From an uncultured Eubacteriales bacterium (GTDB taxonomy: Bacteria; Bacillota; Clostridia; Oscillospirales; Oscillospiraceae): a DNA stretch of 64,000 bases. The translations under genes were made by a program, and so were the position numbers. The DNA lies in NCBI GenBank assembly GCA_900317425.1, contig ONGR01000006.1, forward strand, positions 19,305 to 83,304, in the 5' to 3' direction. Below, piece by piece: positions 7,941 through 16,357 of the stretch (positions are counted from its first letter, which is position 1; each line of letters starts with the position of its first letter). The notes beneath the pieces are model-generated. The model was not told the DNA's origin, did no database searches, and worked only from the letters and a program-made list of their open reading frames with translations.

Positions 7941-9421
7941 ACGAAAAGAAGCTATACGACGGCATCACCCATATCGACGATGACCTGATCGAGGAGGCTC
8001 AGAGCGTCCCGGCCCGGCGGCGGAAGAGCCCCTGGGTGAAATGGGGCGCCATGGCGGCCTGCCTGTGCTTCGTGGCGGCAGGCGCCCTTGCCCTGCTGCT
8101 CCACGGCGGCGGCCGCAGCGGTCTGCCGGGCGGTCCCGAAGACCCCATCACATCCACTCCGCCGGACGCCAGCCCGGCCCACTTCGTGGCGGCCCAGGCG
8201 GAGTATCCGGACCGGGTGGCCTACCCCAAGGATGGAGAACTCTATGACAACTGGTGGGATGACGCCCAGACCCGGCGCGATCTGATGGACGACTATCGGG
8301 GCACTCTGGACGATTTCCTCACCGGCAGCATCCCGGCATTTCTGGGCGGCGCCGCCGGGGAGAACAAGGTCTACTCCCCCCTGAACGTCTACCTGGCCTT
8401 TGGCATGCTGGCGGAGATCACCGACGGCCAGAGTCGACAGCAGATCCTGGACGCCATGGGCGCCGACAGCATCGAGACCCTCCGCACCCGGGTAGGCGCC
8501 CTGTGGAACGCCAACTACCAGGACGACGGAATCACCACCTGTCTGCTGGCCGGCTCCCTCTGGCTCCGGGACGACATGGGCTATCTCCAGCCCGCCCTGG
8601 ACTCCCTGGCAAAAAACTATTACGCCTCCTCCTACCGGGGAGCGATGGGCACTCCGGATTACAACGCCGCCCTCCAGGCCTGGCTCAACAAGCAGACCGG
8701 CGGTCTGCTGAAGGAGCAGGCGGCGGGCGTGGAGCTGGACCCCAGCACCGTCATCGCCCTGGCCACCGCCATCTATTTCAAGGCCGGCTGGGCGGATGAG
8801 TTCGGCGAGGCCGCCACCTCCCCCGACACCTTCCACTCGGCAAAGGGCGACGTGACCTGTGACTTCATGCACAGCACCGACGACGGCGCCCTCTACCGGG
8901 GCGACGGTTTTACCGCCGCGTCCAAGCCGATGCAAAACGGCAGCGCCATGTGGTTCGTCCTCCCCGACGAGGGCACGGCCCCCGAGGCCCTGCTGGACGG
9001 CCGCTTCACGCAGTTCCTGCTGGCGGAGAAGGATGACGACACCGCCGGCAATTACTGGGCCGATCAGGAGCATTATCTCATCAACCTGTCCCTGCCCAAG
9101 TTCGACGTGGACTCCGACACGGACCTGATCCCCGGCATGCAGGCCATGGGCATCACCGACGTGTTTGACTGGTCCATCTCTGACTTCACCCCCCTCACCG
9201 ACGAGGTCGATGAACTCTGCGTCTCCGAGGCCCGGCACGCCGCCCGGGTGAAGGTGGACGAGGAGGGCGTGGAGGCCGCCGCCTACACGGTCATCGACGT
9301 GGAAGCCACCGGCATGCTGATGGGCGACGAGATCGACTTCACCCTGGACCGCCCCTTCCTCTTCGCCGTCACCGGCGAGGACGGCCTGCCTCTGTTCGTG
9401 GGCGTGGTGAACCGGCCGTAA
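7937..9421 (+). CDS. Membrane-anchored serpin with anti-sigma-like N-terminus
   Basis: The 494-residue protein begins MNEKKLYDGITHIDDDLIEEA, a cytoplasmic start resembling anti-sigma proteins encoded beside ECF genes in this bacterial group, then one transmembrane helix (about residues 38-58, WGAMAACLCFVAAGALALLL), a short Gly/Pro linker and a full serpin domain from about residue 115. Serpin marks are VYSPLNVYLAFGMLAEIT, LATAIYFKAGWADEF, the hinge VDEEGVEAAAYTVIDVEATG and the closing DRPFLFAVTGEDGLPLFVGVV. The small-residue hinge suggests an inhibitory serpin. The scissile bond cannot be assigned safely; Thr-Gly or Gly-Met after EA is likely. The ATGA overlap with the sigma gene suggests a linked sensor role. 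Confidence 0.88.
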   Translation: MNEKKLYDGITHIDDDLIEEAQSVPARRRKSPWVKWGAMAACLCFVAAGALALLLHGGGRSGLPGGPEDPITSTPPDASPAHFVAAQAEYPDRVAYPKDGELYDNWWDDAQTRRDLMDDYRGTLDDFLTGSIPAFLGGAAGENKVYSPLNVYLAFGMLAEITDGQSRQQILDAMGADSIETLRTRVGALWNANYQDDGITTCLLAGSLWLRDDMGYLQPALDSLAKNYYASSYRGAMGTPDYNAALQAWLNKQTGGLLKEQAAGVELDPSTVIALATAIYFKAGWADEFGEAATSPDTFHSAKGDVTCDFMHSTDDGALYRGDGFTAASKPMQNGSAMWFVLPDEGTAPEALLDGRFTQFLLAEKDDDTAGNYWADQEHYLINLSLPKFDVDSDTDLIPGMQAMGITDVFDWSISDFTPLTDEVDELCVSEARHAARVKVDEEGVEAAAYTVIDVEATGMLMGDEIDFTLDRPFLFAVTGEDGLPLFVGVVNRP

Positions 9422-9431
9422 CGACACAAAC

Positions 9432-9464
9432 AACAAGACCCTGCCGAATCGGCAGGGTCTTGTT
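9432..9464. terminator. Bidirectional terminator between serpin and S9 peptidase genes
   Basis: A perfect 15-bp stem (AACAAGACCCTGCCG / CGGCAGGGTCTTGTT) with a three-base loop lies between the convergent genes. The flanking T-rich and A-rich ends allow function in both directions. Confidence 0.85.
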
Positions 9465-9476
9465 CATTATGTAAGC

Positions 9477-11438
9477 TTACCCCTTGTGATTGTCGAACCA
9501 GGCGGTGATCTCGTTCAGCCGCTTCAGCCGGTGGGCGGGCTTGCCGCTGCGGGAGAGCTCGTGGTTCTCGCCCCGGAAGCAGACCATCTTGCTCTCCACC
9601 CCGTGGGCGATGAGCGCCGTGAACATCTGGTACCCCTGGTCGATGGGACAGCGGTAGTCCTCAAAGGAGTGGATGAACAGAGTGGGGGTCTTCACCCGGT
9701 CGGCATACTTCATGGGGCTGTGCCACCACAGCTTCTCCGGGTCGCCCCAGGGATCGGAGGCGTTCTGGTCGGGGGCGAAGCCCACGCCGATGTCGGACAC
9801 GCCGTAGAAGGAGAACCAGTTGGAGATGGACCGCTGGCTGGCGCAGGCCCGGAACCGGTCCGTGTGGCCGATGATCCAGTTGGTCATGAAGCCGCCGTAG
9901 GAGCCGCCGGTCTCGAAGAAATTGCTCGCGTCCATGGCGGGATATGCGGCCAGGGCCGCGTCGCAGAAGGCCATGAGGTCGTCATAGTCCACGGTGCCGT
10001 ACTTGCCCCGGATGTCCATGAACTCACCCCGGCCGTCGGAGCCGGTGGGGTTGCAGAAGATGACGAAATAGCCCTTGCCGGCCCAGTACTGCATCTCGTG
10101 GTAGAACACGGGGCCGTACACCGTCTTGGGGCCGCCGTGGACGTCCAGGATCACCGGGTATTTCTTCGCCGGATCGTAGTCCATGGGCTTGAGGACGAAG
10201 CCGTGGACCTCGTAGCCGTCGCGCTCCACGTTCAGCACCTCCGGCGCCGCCACGTACTTGCCCCGGAGCCGGGCGTCGTTGAAATGGCTCAGCTGGCGGC
10301 AGCGGCCGTCGTAGAGCTCCTGGGCCTTCATGTCGTAGAGGCCCACCATCAGGATCTTGCCGCCGCAGACGTCGAAGCAGTCCACGGAGCCGTCCTTCTC
10401 CACCACGGGGGAGATATGGCCGTTCTCCAGCTTATAGAGATAGGCCCCGTCGAACCGGGTGGTGATGAAGTAGCAGGTATCCCCCGCCATCTTCACGCTG
10501 CGGCCGCCGCCGTAGCGGACGTCGCTGCCCACGGAGGTGCCGATGGCCTCGCCGTGGCGGGCGTAGAGGCTCAGCTTGCCGGTGGCGTAGTCCAGTTTGT
10601 AGAAGTCGGTGTCGGTGTTGAGGCCGCAGCGCTCATCGGAGGCGAAGACCACGGCGAAGGTCTCGCCCAGATCGAAGCCACCCAGAGAGAACTTCTCCCC
10701 GTCCTTCACCAGGGTGGTGATCTCCCCGGTCTTCAGATCCATGCGGCACAGGGCGTTCTCCCCGGTCAGGGGCAGCAGGGGCCGGACGGGGGTGGTCATG
10801 AAGTAGACGGACGCCTTGTCGGCGCTGAGCTTGGCGTCGGAGACGTTGACGTTCCGCTCCGTCAGGCGGTGCAGCTTCTTCCGCCGGGCGTCGTAGCGGA
10901 AGAGGGAGGTATAGGCCCCTTTGGTATAGGTGCCGCCGTTCCACCACCAGGGCACCTGGGCGATCTCCTCATAGTCCTCGTTGTCCTTGCGGTATTTCTT
11001 GTAGGCCGCCAGATCCTTCTTCTCCCCCCGGTACAGCTCCTCAAAGCCGGGGAAGGTGGTGCCCGCCACCAGCAGGTCGCCGCCGGGCAGGGGCAGGACG
11101 CGGGACACCGGGATGGGAAAGGTGTAGGCCAGCTCCGCCTCGCCGCCGGTGAGGGAGATGCGGTACCAGCGGCTCTCCAGGGCGTTGTCGCCGTCCTCCT
11201 CCCGCTTGCCGGGGAAGAGGATGGTATCCTCGTCCAGATATTGGAAAGAGCTCTCCTTGCCGAAGGAGGTCAGCTTCTTCAGTCTGCCGTTCCGGCGGAG
11301 ATAGAGGTACGAGCGGTAGCCGTTCTTCTTCCGGTCCGCCTCCGACACCACCAGGCAGGCGGTCCTGCCCGCCGGGGAGAAGGTGACGTTTGACAGGAAT
11401 TTCAAATGGCAGAATTCATCCACAGCGATGGGTTTCAT
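9477..11438 (-). CDS. S9 family peptidase (prolyl oligopeptidase/acylaminoacyl peptidase type)
   Basis: The 653-residue protein has an N-terminal beta-propeller region (about residues 1-390) and a C-terminal alpha/beta hydrolase. The nucleophile lies in FETGGSYGGFMTNWIIGH (about residue 513), the acidic residue in HSFEDYRCPIDQG and the His in RGENHELSRSG. There is no signal peptide, so it probably trims oligopeptides in the cytoplasm. I use the ATG at 11438 (MKPIAVDEF), which has GGAG close upstream and matches homologues; a longer frame to 11501 overlaps the promoter. It stands alone between two terminators with its own promoter. Confidence 0.9.
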   Translation of the reverse strand: MKPIAVDEFCHLKFLSNVTFSPAGRTACLVVSEADRKKNGYRSYLYLRRNGRLKKLTSFGKESSFQYLDEDTILFPGKREEDGDNALESRWYRISLTGGEAELAYTFPIPVSRVLPLPGGDLLVAGTTFPGFEELYRGEKKDLAAYKKYRKDNEDYEEIAQVPWWWNGGTYTKGAYTSLFRYDARRKKLHRLTERNVNVSDAKLSADKASVYFMTTPVRPLLPLTGENALCRMDLKTGEITTLVKDGEKFSLGGFDLGETFAVVFASDERCGLNTDTDFYKLDYATGKLSLYARHGEAIGTSVGSDVRYGGGRSVKMAGDTCYFITTRFDGAYLYKLENGHISPVVEKDGSVDCFDVCGGKILMVGLYDMKAQELYDGRCRQLSHFNDARLRGKYVAAPEVLNVERDGYEVHGFVLKPMDYDPAKKYPVILDVHGGPKTVYGPVFYHEMQYWAGKGYFVIFCNPTGSDGRGEFMDIRGKYGTVDYDDLMAFCDAALAAYPAMDASNFFETGGSYGGFMTNWIIGHTDRFRACASQRSISNWFSFYGVSDIGVGFAPDQNASDPWGDPEKLWWHSPMKYADRVKTPTLFIHSFEDYRCPIDQGYQMFTALIAHGVESKMVCFRGENHELSRSGKPAHRLKRLNEITAWFDNHKG

Positions 11439-11472
11439 AGCTCCACAGCCTTTCTCTTTGTGATTTGCTTCT

Positions 11473-11501
11473 ATTGTACGATGGCGGCGGGGAGATTGCA
11501 A
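11473..11501 (-). promoter_or_regulatory. Promoter of the S9 peptidase gene
   Basis: On the minus strand TTGCAA (11496-11501) and TACAAT (11473-11478) are spaced by 17 bases, 35 bases ahead of the chosen start codon. This supports the start at 11438. Confidence 0.75.
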
Positions 11502-11543
11502 GATTCGATTCTCTTATAGTAAAAGAGTCGCCTGTCTACAACA

Positions 11544-11569
11544 AAAGAGCCGCCCTTCGGCGGCTCTTT
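11544..11569 (-). terminator. Terminator of the CPBP protease gene
   Basis: Arms AAAGAGCCGCC and GGCGGCTCTTT pair perfectly around a short loop, and on the minus strand the stem ends in CTTTTG, 13 bases past the protease stop. Confidence 0.7.
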
Positions 11570-11581
11570 GGGGATGGATCA

Positions 11582-12703
11582 TCAGAGGGTCAGGAAGGTG
11601 CTCACCACCATAAGCAGGCAAACGGCGGTGAACAGGAGCATGCCGGGGTTGAGCCAGGCGGTGCGGAAGCGCCGGCCCTTGCCCAGCTCCAGCGCTGCCG
11701 GCCGGAAGGTGAGGCGCCGGCTGCGGATGATGAGCAGCACCAGGCCCGCCAACGCGCAGCCGATCATGATGATGGAGTACAGGCCCGCAGCGACGGCGCC
11801 CGGCGTGACGGCGGACGACGCGTCCGACACCAGAGCGGTGAGGTCCAGCTCCTCCAGCTCGCTGGCGCCGTCCGCGGATTCGCCGGCCCACTCCATCAGC
11901 TTCGGGCCCACCACGCCGCCCAGAAGGTTGATGAGCATGTGGAGGCCCACGGTGTAGCGCAGCTTGCCGGTGCGCAGGTATACGTAGCCGAACACCAGGC
12001 CCAGGGTAAAGGCGTAGAACATCTGGGAGAGGTTGCCGTGGAACAGGCCGAACATGGCCGCCGTGGTCACCACCGCCAGCTTCTCGCCGTAGGGGTGCAT
12101 CCGGTCGATGAGGGTCTTGCGGAAGATGAACTCCTCGATCAGCGGCGCCAGGATCACCATGAACAGGATCTGCAGCACCACGGAATCTCCGCTGACGTAC
12201 TCGTCCAGCGGGTTGCCCGGCACGAAGCCCACCAGCTTCTCCACCAGGCTCTGGATGGCCATGCCCAGCAGATTGCCGGCATACATCATGAAGATGCTGA
12301 TGAGGATGATCCCGACGTACCGCCCCAGGCTCAGGCTCTCCTTTTCCAGGGGCAGGGACGGCGCCCGGCGCATGATCAGCAGGCCCAGCGGCACGCCCAC
12401 CAGGTACATGGGCGCGAACGTCACCAGCCACAGCCCCCAGGAGGAGTTCTCCATCCCAGCGGGCGCAACGGCGTCCAGGATGAGGCCCAGCACGATCTGG
12501 ACCACCGAGGCCGCCAGCAGGATGACCACCGTGCCCAGGCCCATCCGGGAGAAGTGCCGGCTGATGATGCGGCGGGTCTCCTCGCCCATGGGGGTCTTTC
12601 CGGGTTCCGCCGGGTCGAAGCCGCCTCCGTCTCCGGGGAGATCGGTGTGGTCCGCGGTCCCCGTTTTGCCGTAGTCGGTGGTCTCGTAGTATGTGTTTTC
12701 CAT
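11582..12703 (-). CDS. CPBP family (CAAX-type) intramembrane metalloprotease-like protein
   Basis: The 373-residue protein has a charged N-terminal tail of about 55 residues and around eight transmembrane helices. The CPBP/Abi motifs are present: APLIEEFIFRKTLI (Glu-Glu-x3-Arg), FGLFHGNLSQMFYAFTLG (Phe-x3-His) and LHMLINLLGG (His-x3-Asn/Asp region). The family are glutamic intramembrane proteases used in protein processing, bacteriocin immunity or signalling. Substrate is unknown here. It has its own promoter at 12759-12787 and is monocistronic, so context gives no clue. Confidence 0.9.
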   Translation of the reverse strand: MENTYYETTDYGKTGTADHTDLPGDGGGFDPAEPGKTPMGEETRRIISRHFSRMGLGTVVILLAASVVQIVLGLILDAVAPAGMENSSWGLWLVTFAPMYLVGVPLGLLIMRRAPSLPLEKESLSLGRYVGIILISIFMMYAGNLLGMAIQSLVEKLVGFVPGNPLDEYVSGDSVVLQILFMVILAPLIEEFIFRKTLIDRMHPYGEKLAVVTTAAMFGLFHGNLSQMFYAFTLGLVFGYVYLRTGKLRYTVGLHMLINLLGGVVGPKLMEWAGESADGASELEELDLTALVSDASSAVTPGAVAAGLYSIIMIGCALAGLVLLIIRSRRLTFRPAALELGKGRRFRTAWLNPGMLLFTAVCLLMVVSTFLTL

Positions 12704-12758
12704 AGCCGCCTTCCTTTCTCGCCCGCAAAATCCGTCTATTGATATTCTATCATATCAT

Positions 12759-12787
12759 ATTATATTCGACAAATGCCGGTTTCGCAA
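12759..12787 (-). promoter_or_regulatory. Promoter of the CPBP protease gene
   Basis: On the minus strand TTGCGA (12782-12787) and TATAAT (12759-12764) are spaced by 17 bases. A second overlapping pair, TTGTCG and TAGAAT with a 17-base spacer, lies slightly downstream in the same AT-rich patch. Confidence 0.78.
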
Positions 12788-12894
12788 CCCCGGGCCGGCG
12801 GGCCGCTCCATTGACAAACGGCGGCCCGTCCAGTAGTATATCCACAGATCGGTGCCATCTCTCATGAAAAATATTTTTTGCGGCATCCCATCAA

Positions 12895-12928
12895 CTGTCA
12901 CAGTTCTGTCACATTGATCTGCTATGCT
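12895..12928 (+). promoter_or_regulatory. Pho-box-like direct repeat and -10 ahead of the ABC exporter operon
   Basis: The site CTGTCACAGTTCTGTCACA (12895-12913) holds two CTGTCACA repeats with an 11-base period and matches the classical PhoB box (CTGTCATAAATCTGTCACA) at 16 of 19 positions by eye. Nine bases later comes TATGCT (12923-12928), with no separate -35. This is the layout of a promoter activated by an OmpR/PhoB-type response regulator. The consensus is from Proteobacteria, so which regulator binds here is unknown. Confidence 0.6.
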
Positions 12929-12993
12929 GAGAGCAGATCATACCACAGCGCAGCGGCCCGGCCGCATACCCTTTGGAACGGAGGATCGTATCT

Positions 12994-14049
12994 ATGAGCG
13001 AAATGGAGACCCACACCAACGTCACGCCCCCGGCGAAAAAGAGCCGGAGGCGGATCATTCTGCCCATCGTCATCGTGCTGGCCGTGCTGGTGCTGGCTGC
13101 CGTGGCGGCCAAGCTGGCCGGTCTCCTCGACCGGAACGAGCCCGGCCCGGCGGATCCCGGCGAGTACGTGGACGTGGAGACCTTCAACTATTACAGCGGC
13201 GTCATCGAGCCCCAGAAGACCTGGGATATCCAGAAGGACGCCAGCCGGGACATCGCCGAGGTGTACGTGTCCGTGGGCGACGCCGTCACCACCGGGCAGA
13301 AGCTCTTCGCCTACGACACCTCCGACACGGAGATGAAGCTGCAGCAGGCCCAGCTGGAGCTGGACGGCATCAACAACGAGATCGACGGCTACGCCGGCCA
13401 GATCCGGGAGCTGACCCAGCTCCGGTCCGAGACCGCCGACGAGGCCACCAAGCTGGGCTACACCGAGCAGATCAACGAGATGGAGATCTCCCGCCGCCAG
13501 GCCCAGCTGAACCTGCAGACCCAGCAGCTGGAGATCGAGAACCTCCGCAAGGGTCTGGAAAACGCCGTGGTGACCTCCACCATGGACGGCGTGGTCAAGC
13601 AGATCAACAGCAGCGCGGGCTACGACCAGACCGCCTACATGACCATCCTGGCCACCGGTTCCTATCAGGTCAAGGCCACGGTGGATGAGCTGAACGTGTC
13701 CTCCCTCTGCGAGGGCATGGCCGTGCGCGTCCACTCCCGGGTGGACGCCAGCCGGGTCTGGGACGGCACCATCACCAAGATCGACACCGAGAACACCGCC
13801 GACAACGGTCAGGGCGACTATTACTACGGCGGCGGCAACCCGGAAAACCAGGCCACCAAGTACTATTTCTACGTCTCCCTCACCACCTCCGACGACCTGC
13901 TGCTGGGCCAGCACGTCTACGTAGAGCCCGTGATGGATGACGGCATGACCGACGACGGCGGCAGCATCGACGACGGCGCGGCGGATGACGGCGCGGCGGA
14001 CGACGGTGTGATCCCGGACGGCGCCGAAGACGGCCAGCCCCAGGGGTAA
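12994..14049 (+). CDS. HlyD/MacA-like membrane-fusion adaptor protein (first copy)
   Basis: The 351-residue protein has one N-terminal transmembrane helix (about residues 19-41), a biotinyl-lipoyl-like half (ETFNYYSGVIEPQKTWDIQKDA, DIAEVYVSVGDAVTTGQKLFAYD), a coiled-coil hairpin (about residues 120-190, QAQLELDGINNEIDG to QLNLQTQQLEIENLRKGL) and a beta-barrel (VVTSTMDGVVKQINSSAG). The tail, from about residue 310, is an Asp/Gly/Ala-rich repeat (DDGAADDGAADDG). The ATG at 12994 follows GGAGG at spacing ten. It leads a four-gene exporter operon. Confidence 0.88.
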   Translation: MSEMETHTNVTPPAKKSRRRIILPIVIVLAVLVLAAVAAKLAGLLDRNEPGPADPGEYVDVETFNYYSGVIEPQKTWDIQKDASRDIAEVYVSVGDAVTTGQKLFAYDTSDTEMKLQQAQLELDGINNEIDGYAGQIRELTQLRSETADEATKLGYTEQINEMEISRRQAQLNLQTQQLEIENLRKGLENAVVTSTMDGVVKQINSSAGYDQTAYMTILATGSYQVKATVDELNVSSLCEGMAVRVHSRVDASRVWDGTITKIDTENTADNGQGDYYYGGGNPENQATKYYFYVSLTTSDDLLLGQHVYVEPVMDDGMTDDGGSIDDGAADDGAADDGVIPDGAEDGQPQG

Positions 14050-14061
14050 AGGAGGGCCGTC

Positions 14062-14775
14062 ATGCTGCTTGAACTTTCGCACATTTATAAAACCTATCAT
14101 CAGGATCAGCTGGACGTCCCGGTGCTGAAGGACGTGTCACTCCAGGTGGAAAAGGGCGACTATCTGGCCATCATGGGCCCCTCCGGCTCCGGCAAGTCCA
14201 CGCTGATGAACCTGATCGGCTGTCTGGACCGGCCCACCAGCGGCGCCTACCGTCTGGACGGCGCGGACCTCCTGTCCCTCAGCGACAACGCCCTGTCGGA
14301 GATCCGGTGCCACAAGATCGGCTTCGTGTTCCAGAGCTTCCAGCTCCTGCCCGGGGAGACGGCCCTGCAGAACGTGATGCTGCCCCTGTCCTTCGCCGGG
14401 GTGCGGCGCTCGGACCGCGCCGAGATCGCCAAACGGGCCCTGGAGCGTGTGGGACTGGGCGACCGGCTGGACTTCCTGCCCACCCAGCTCTCCGGCGGTC
14501 AGAAGCAGCGGGTGGCCATCGCCCGGGCTCTGGTCAACGATCCGGAGATCGTCCTGGCCGACGAGCCCACCGGCGCCCTGGACCAGAAGTCCGGCGCCGC
14601 CGTCATGGACCTCTTTGAACAGCTCAACGCCGAGGGCGTCACCCTCATCGTCATCACCCACGACGCCAACGTGGGCAGCCGGGCCCGGAAGATCCTCCAC
14701 ATCGTGGACGGCGAGATCCTGGAGCACAAGGAGGCCCCCCAGGCCGCCGAGGAGAAAGGGGATGAGCCGGCATGA
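14062..14775 (+). CDS. ABC transporter ATP-binding protein (MacB/LolD type)
   Basis: The 237-residue ATPase has Walker A GPSGSGKSTLMNLIGCLD, the Q-loop FVFQSFQLLPGETALQNV, the signature LSGGQKQRVAIARALV, Walker B VLADEPTGALD and the switch His in VITHD. The Thr-Gly-Ala-Leu-Asp after Walker B is typical of the MacB/LolD/FtsE group that works with FtsX-like permeases. It follows the first adaptor by 12 bases and overlaps the second adaptor by ATGA. It powers the exporter whose permease is at 16358-17605. Confidence 0.95.
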   Translation: MLLELSHIYKTYHQDQLDVPVLKDVSLQVEKGDYLAIMGPSGSGKSTLMNLIGCLDRPTSGAYRLDGADLLSLSDNALSEIRCHKIGFVFQSFQLLPGETALQNVMLPLSFAGVRRSDRAEIAKRALERVGLGDRLDFLPTQLSGGQKQRVAIARALVNDPEIVLADEPTGALDQKSGAAVMDLFEQLNAEGVTLIVITHDANVGSRARKILHIVDGEILEHKEAPQAAEEKGDEPA

Positions 14776-16340
14776 GCAAAACGAAGAAGATCATCCTGCT
14801 GATCGCGGCGGCGCTGATCATTGCCGGCGCCGTCTTCGGCCTCATCTATCTGCGAAATAAGAACAACAAGGCCTACGTGCAGTCGGTGGCCGACATGAAC
14901 ATGACCTGGGTGCTGATGAACGAGTCCTCCTACGGCACCATCTCCGACTCCGCCCGGCAGCAGATCACCCTGCAGCCCACCGACGTGGTGGCGGAGGTGT
15001 TCGCCGTCACCGGCACCACGGTGAAGGCCGGCGATCCCCTGTTCCGGTACGACACAAAATCCCTGGAGCTGACGGTGGAGGAGAAGCAGCTGACGGTGGA
15101 CTCCTGCGCCGGCTCTCTGGACATCGCCCGGCAGCAGCTGGCGGCCTATGAGAAGATCGTGCCCGTGGCGGACACGCCCGATGAGCCCGACGAGCCCCAG
15201 CCCTATCAGCTCACCGCCCAGCAGAAGCTGCCCGACCAATACCACGAGGACGTGACCGGCCAGGCCGACCGGGCCTATTACTGCACCGACAAGACCCTGG
15301 TCACCGGCCAGCAGATCAACCGGTGGATCGACGAGGGCCTGGTGGTGGCCCTGCAGATCTGGGAGGGCGGTCAGCCCCCCAAGGCGGAGACGCCCGAGGA
15401 GCCCGATCCGGCGGAACCCGGCGAGGGGGAGACCCCCACCCAGCCGGAGACGCCCGCGGAGCCGGAGACGCCCCAGCCCCTGTCCCAGTGGATCATCGAC
15501 GGGCGCAACTGGCCCGCCGTGGAGGCCGACTCCTTCTGGTCCGTGGCCGACCACGCCCAGTGGTTTGCGCCGGAGCCGGAGCTCCCCGATATCCCCGACA
15601 CCCCCACCTATACCCAGGCCCAGAAGGCCAAGCTGATCTCCGACCAGGAGCTGCGCATCCGCCGGCTGGAGAACTCCCTGGCCCTGGCCCAGAACGCCCT
15701 GGCCCAGGCCAGGAAAAATCTGGAGGACGCCACGGTCCGCGCCGCCATGGACGGCACCGTCACCGTCATGGGCGATCCCCATTCCCTGCCCCAGGACGGC
15801 TCCCCCTTCTGCGTGGTGTCCGGCGCCCAGGGCGTGACCCTGACGGGCTACATCAGCGAGCTGGATCTGGCGCAGTCCCGGGTGGGCGACAAGCTCAGCG
15901 TCACCTCCTGGATGACCGGCATGACCACCGACGCCCAGATCACCGACATCGCCGACTATCCCGCCGACAACGGGGGCTATTACGGCGGCGAGGGCAACCC
16001 CAACGTGTCCTACTATCAGTTCACCGCCTATATGGAGAACGCCGAGGGCTTCAACGTGGGCGAGGAGGTGAGCATCCAGTCCTACATCGAGGATCTGGAC
16101 CAGCTCATCGTGCTGGAGAAGGTCTACGTCCGCTCCGATGAAAACGGCCACTACGTCCTGGTGGACGACGGCACCGGCCATCTGGCCCGGCGGGACGTCA
16201 CCGTCCAGAGCACGTCGGAGGTGGAGTACGTGAAGATCCTCTCCGGCCTGACGCTGGACGACATGGTGGCCTTCCCCTACGGCAAGAGCGCCCGGGTGGG
16301 TGCCCTGACCACCACCGAGATGAAGTGGAATCTGTTTTAA
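14772..16340 (+). CDS. HlyD/MacA-like adaptor protein (second copy) with Pro/Glu-rich insertion
   Basis: The 522-residue protein has one N-terminal helix (about residues 6-27), lipoyl-like halves (DVVAEVFAVTGTTVKAGDPLFRYD and ATVRAAMDGTVTVMG) and short coiled-coil arms. Between them lies an insertion of about 150 residues rich in Pro and Glu (around residues 130-275), with EETP/PETP-like repeats and a Trp-rich stretch (QWIIDGRNWPAVEADSFWSV). The C-terminal barrel is TSWMTGMTTDAQITDIADY. It shares the organisation of the first adaptor but is not a close copy. Translationally coupled (ATGA) to the ATPase. Two adaptors in one operon is unusual. Confidence 0.85.
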   Translation: MSKTKKIILLIAAALIIAGAVFGLIYLRNKNNKAYVQSVADMNMTWVLMNESSYGTISDSARQQITLQPTDVVAEVFAVTGTTVKAGDPLFRYDTKSLELTVEEKQLTVDSCAGSLDIARQQLAAYEKIVPVADTPDEPDEPQPYQLTAQQKLPDQYHEDVTGQADRAYYCTDKTLVTGQQINRWIDEGLVVALQIWEGGQPPKAETPEEPDPAEPGEGETPTQPETPAEPETPQPLSQWIIDGRNWPAVEADSFWSVADHAQWFAPEPELPDIPDTPTYTQAQKAKLISDQELRIRRLENSLALAQNALAQARKNLEDATVRAAMDGTVTVMGDPHSLPQDGSPFCVVSGAQGVTLTGYISELDLAQSRVGDKLSVTSWMTGMTTDAQITDIADYPADNGGYYGGEGNPNVSYYQFTAYMENAEGFNVGEEVSIQSYIEDLDQLIVLEKVYVRSDENGHYVLVDDGTGHLARRDVTVQSTSEVEYVKILSGLTLDDMVAFPYGKSARVGALTTTEMKWNLF

Positions 16341-16357
16341 GAAAGGAGGCAGATCTT

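Noticed and set aside
9486-11393. A plus-strand open frame of 635 codons
   Set aside because: It mirrors the S9 peptidase gene and shows the same shadow composition; the peptidase has catalytic motifs and a promoter.
12640-12800. A bidirectional operator between the CPBP gene and the exporter
   Set aside because: The AT-rich patch is explained by the two overlapping -10 elements of the CPBP promoter; no perfect palindrome is present.
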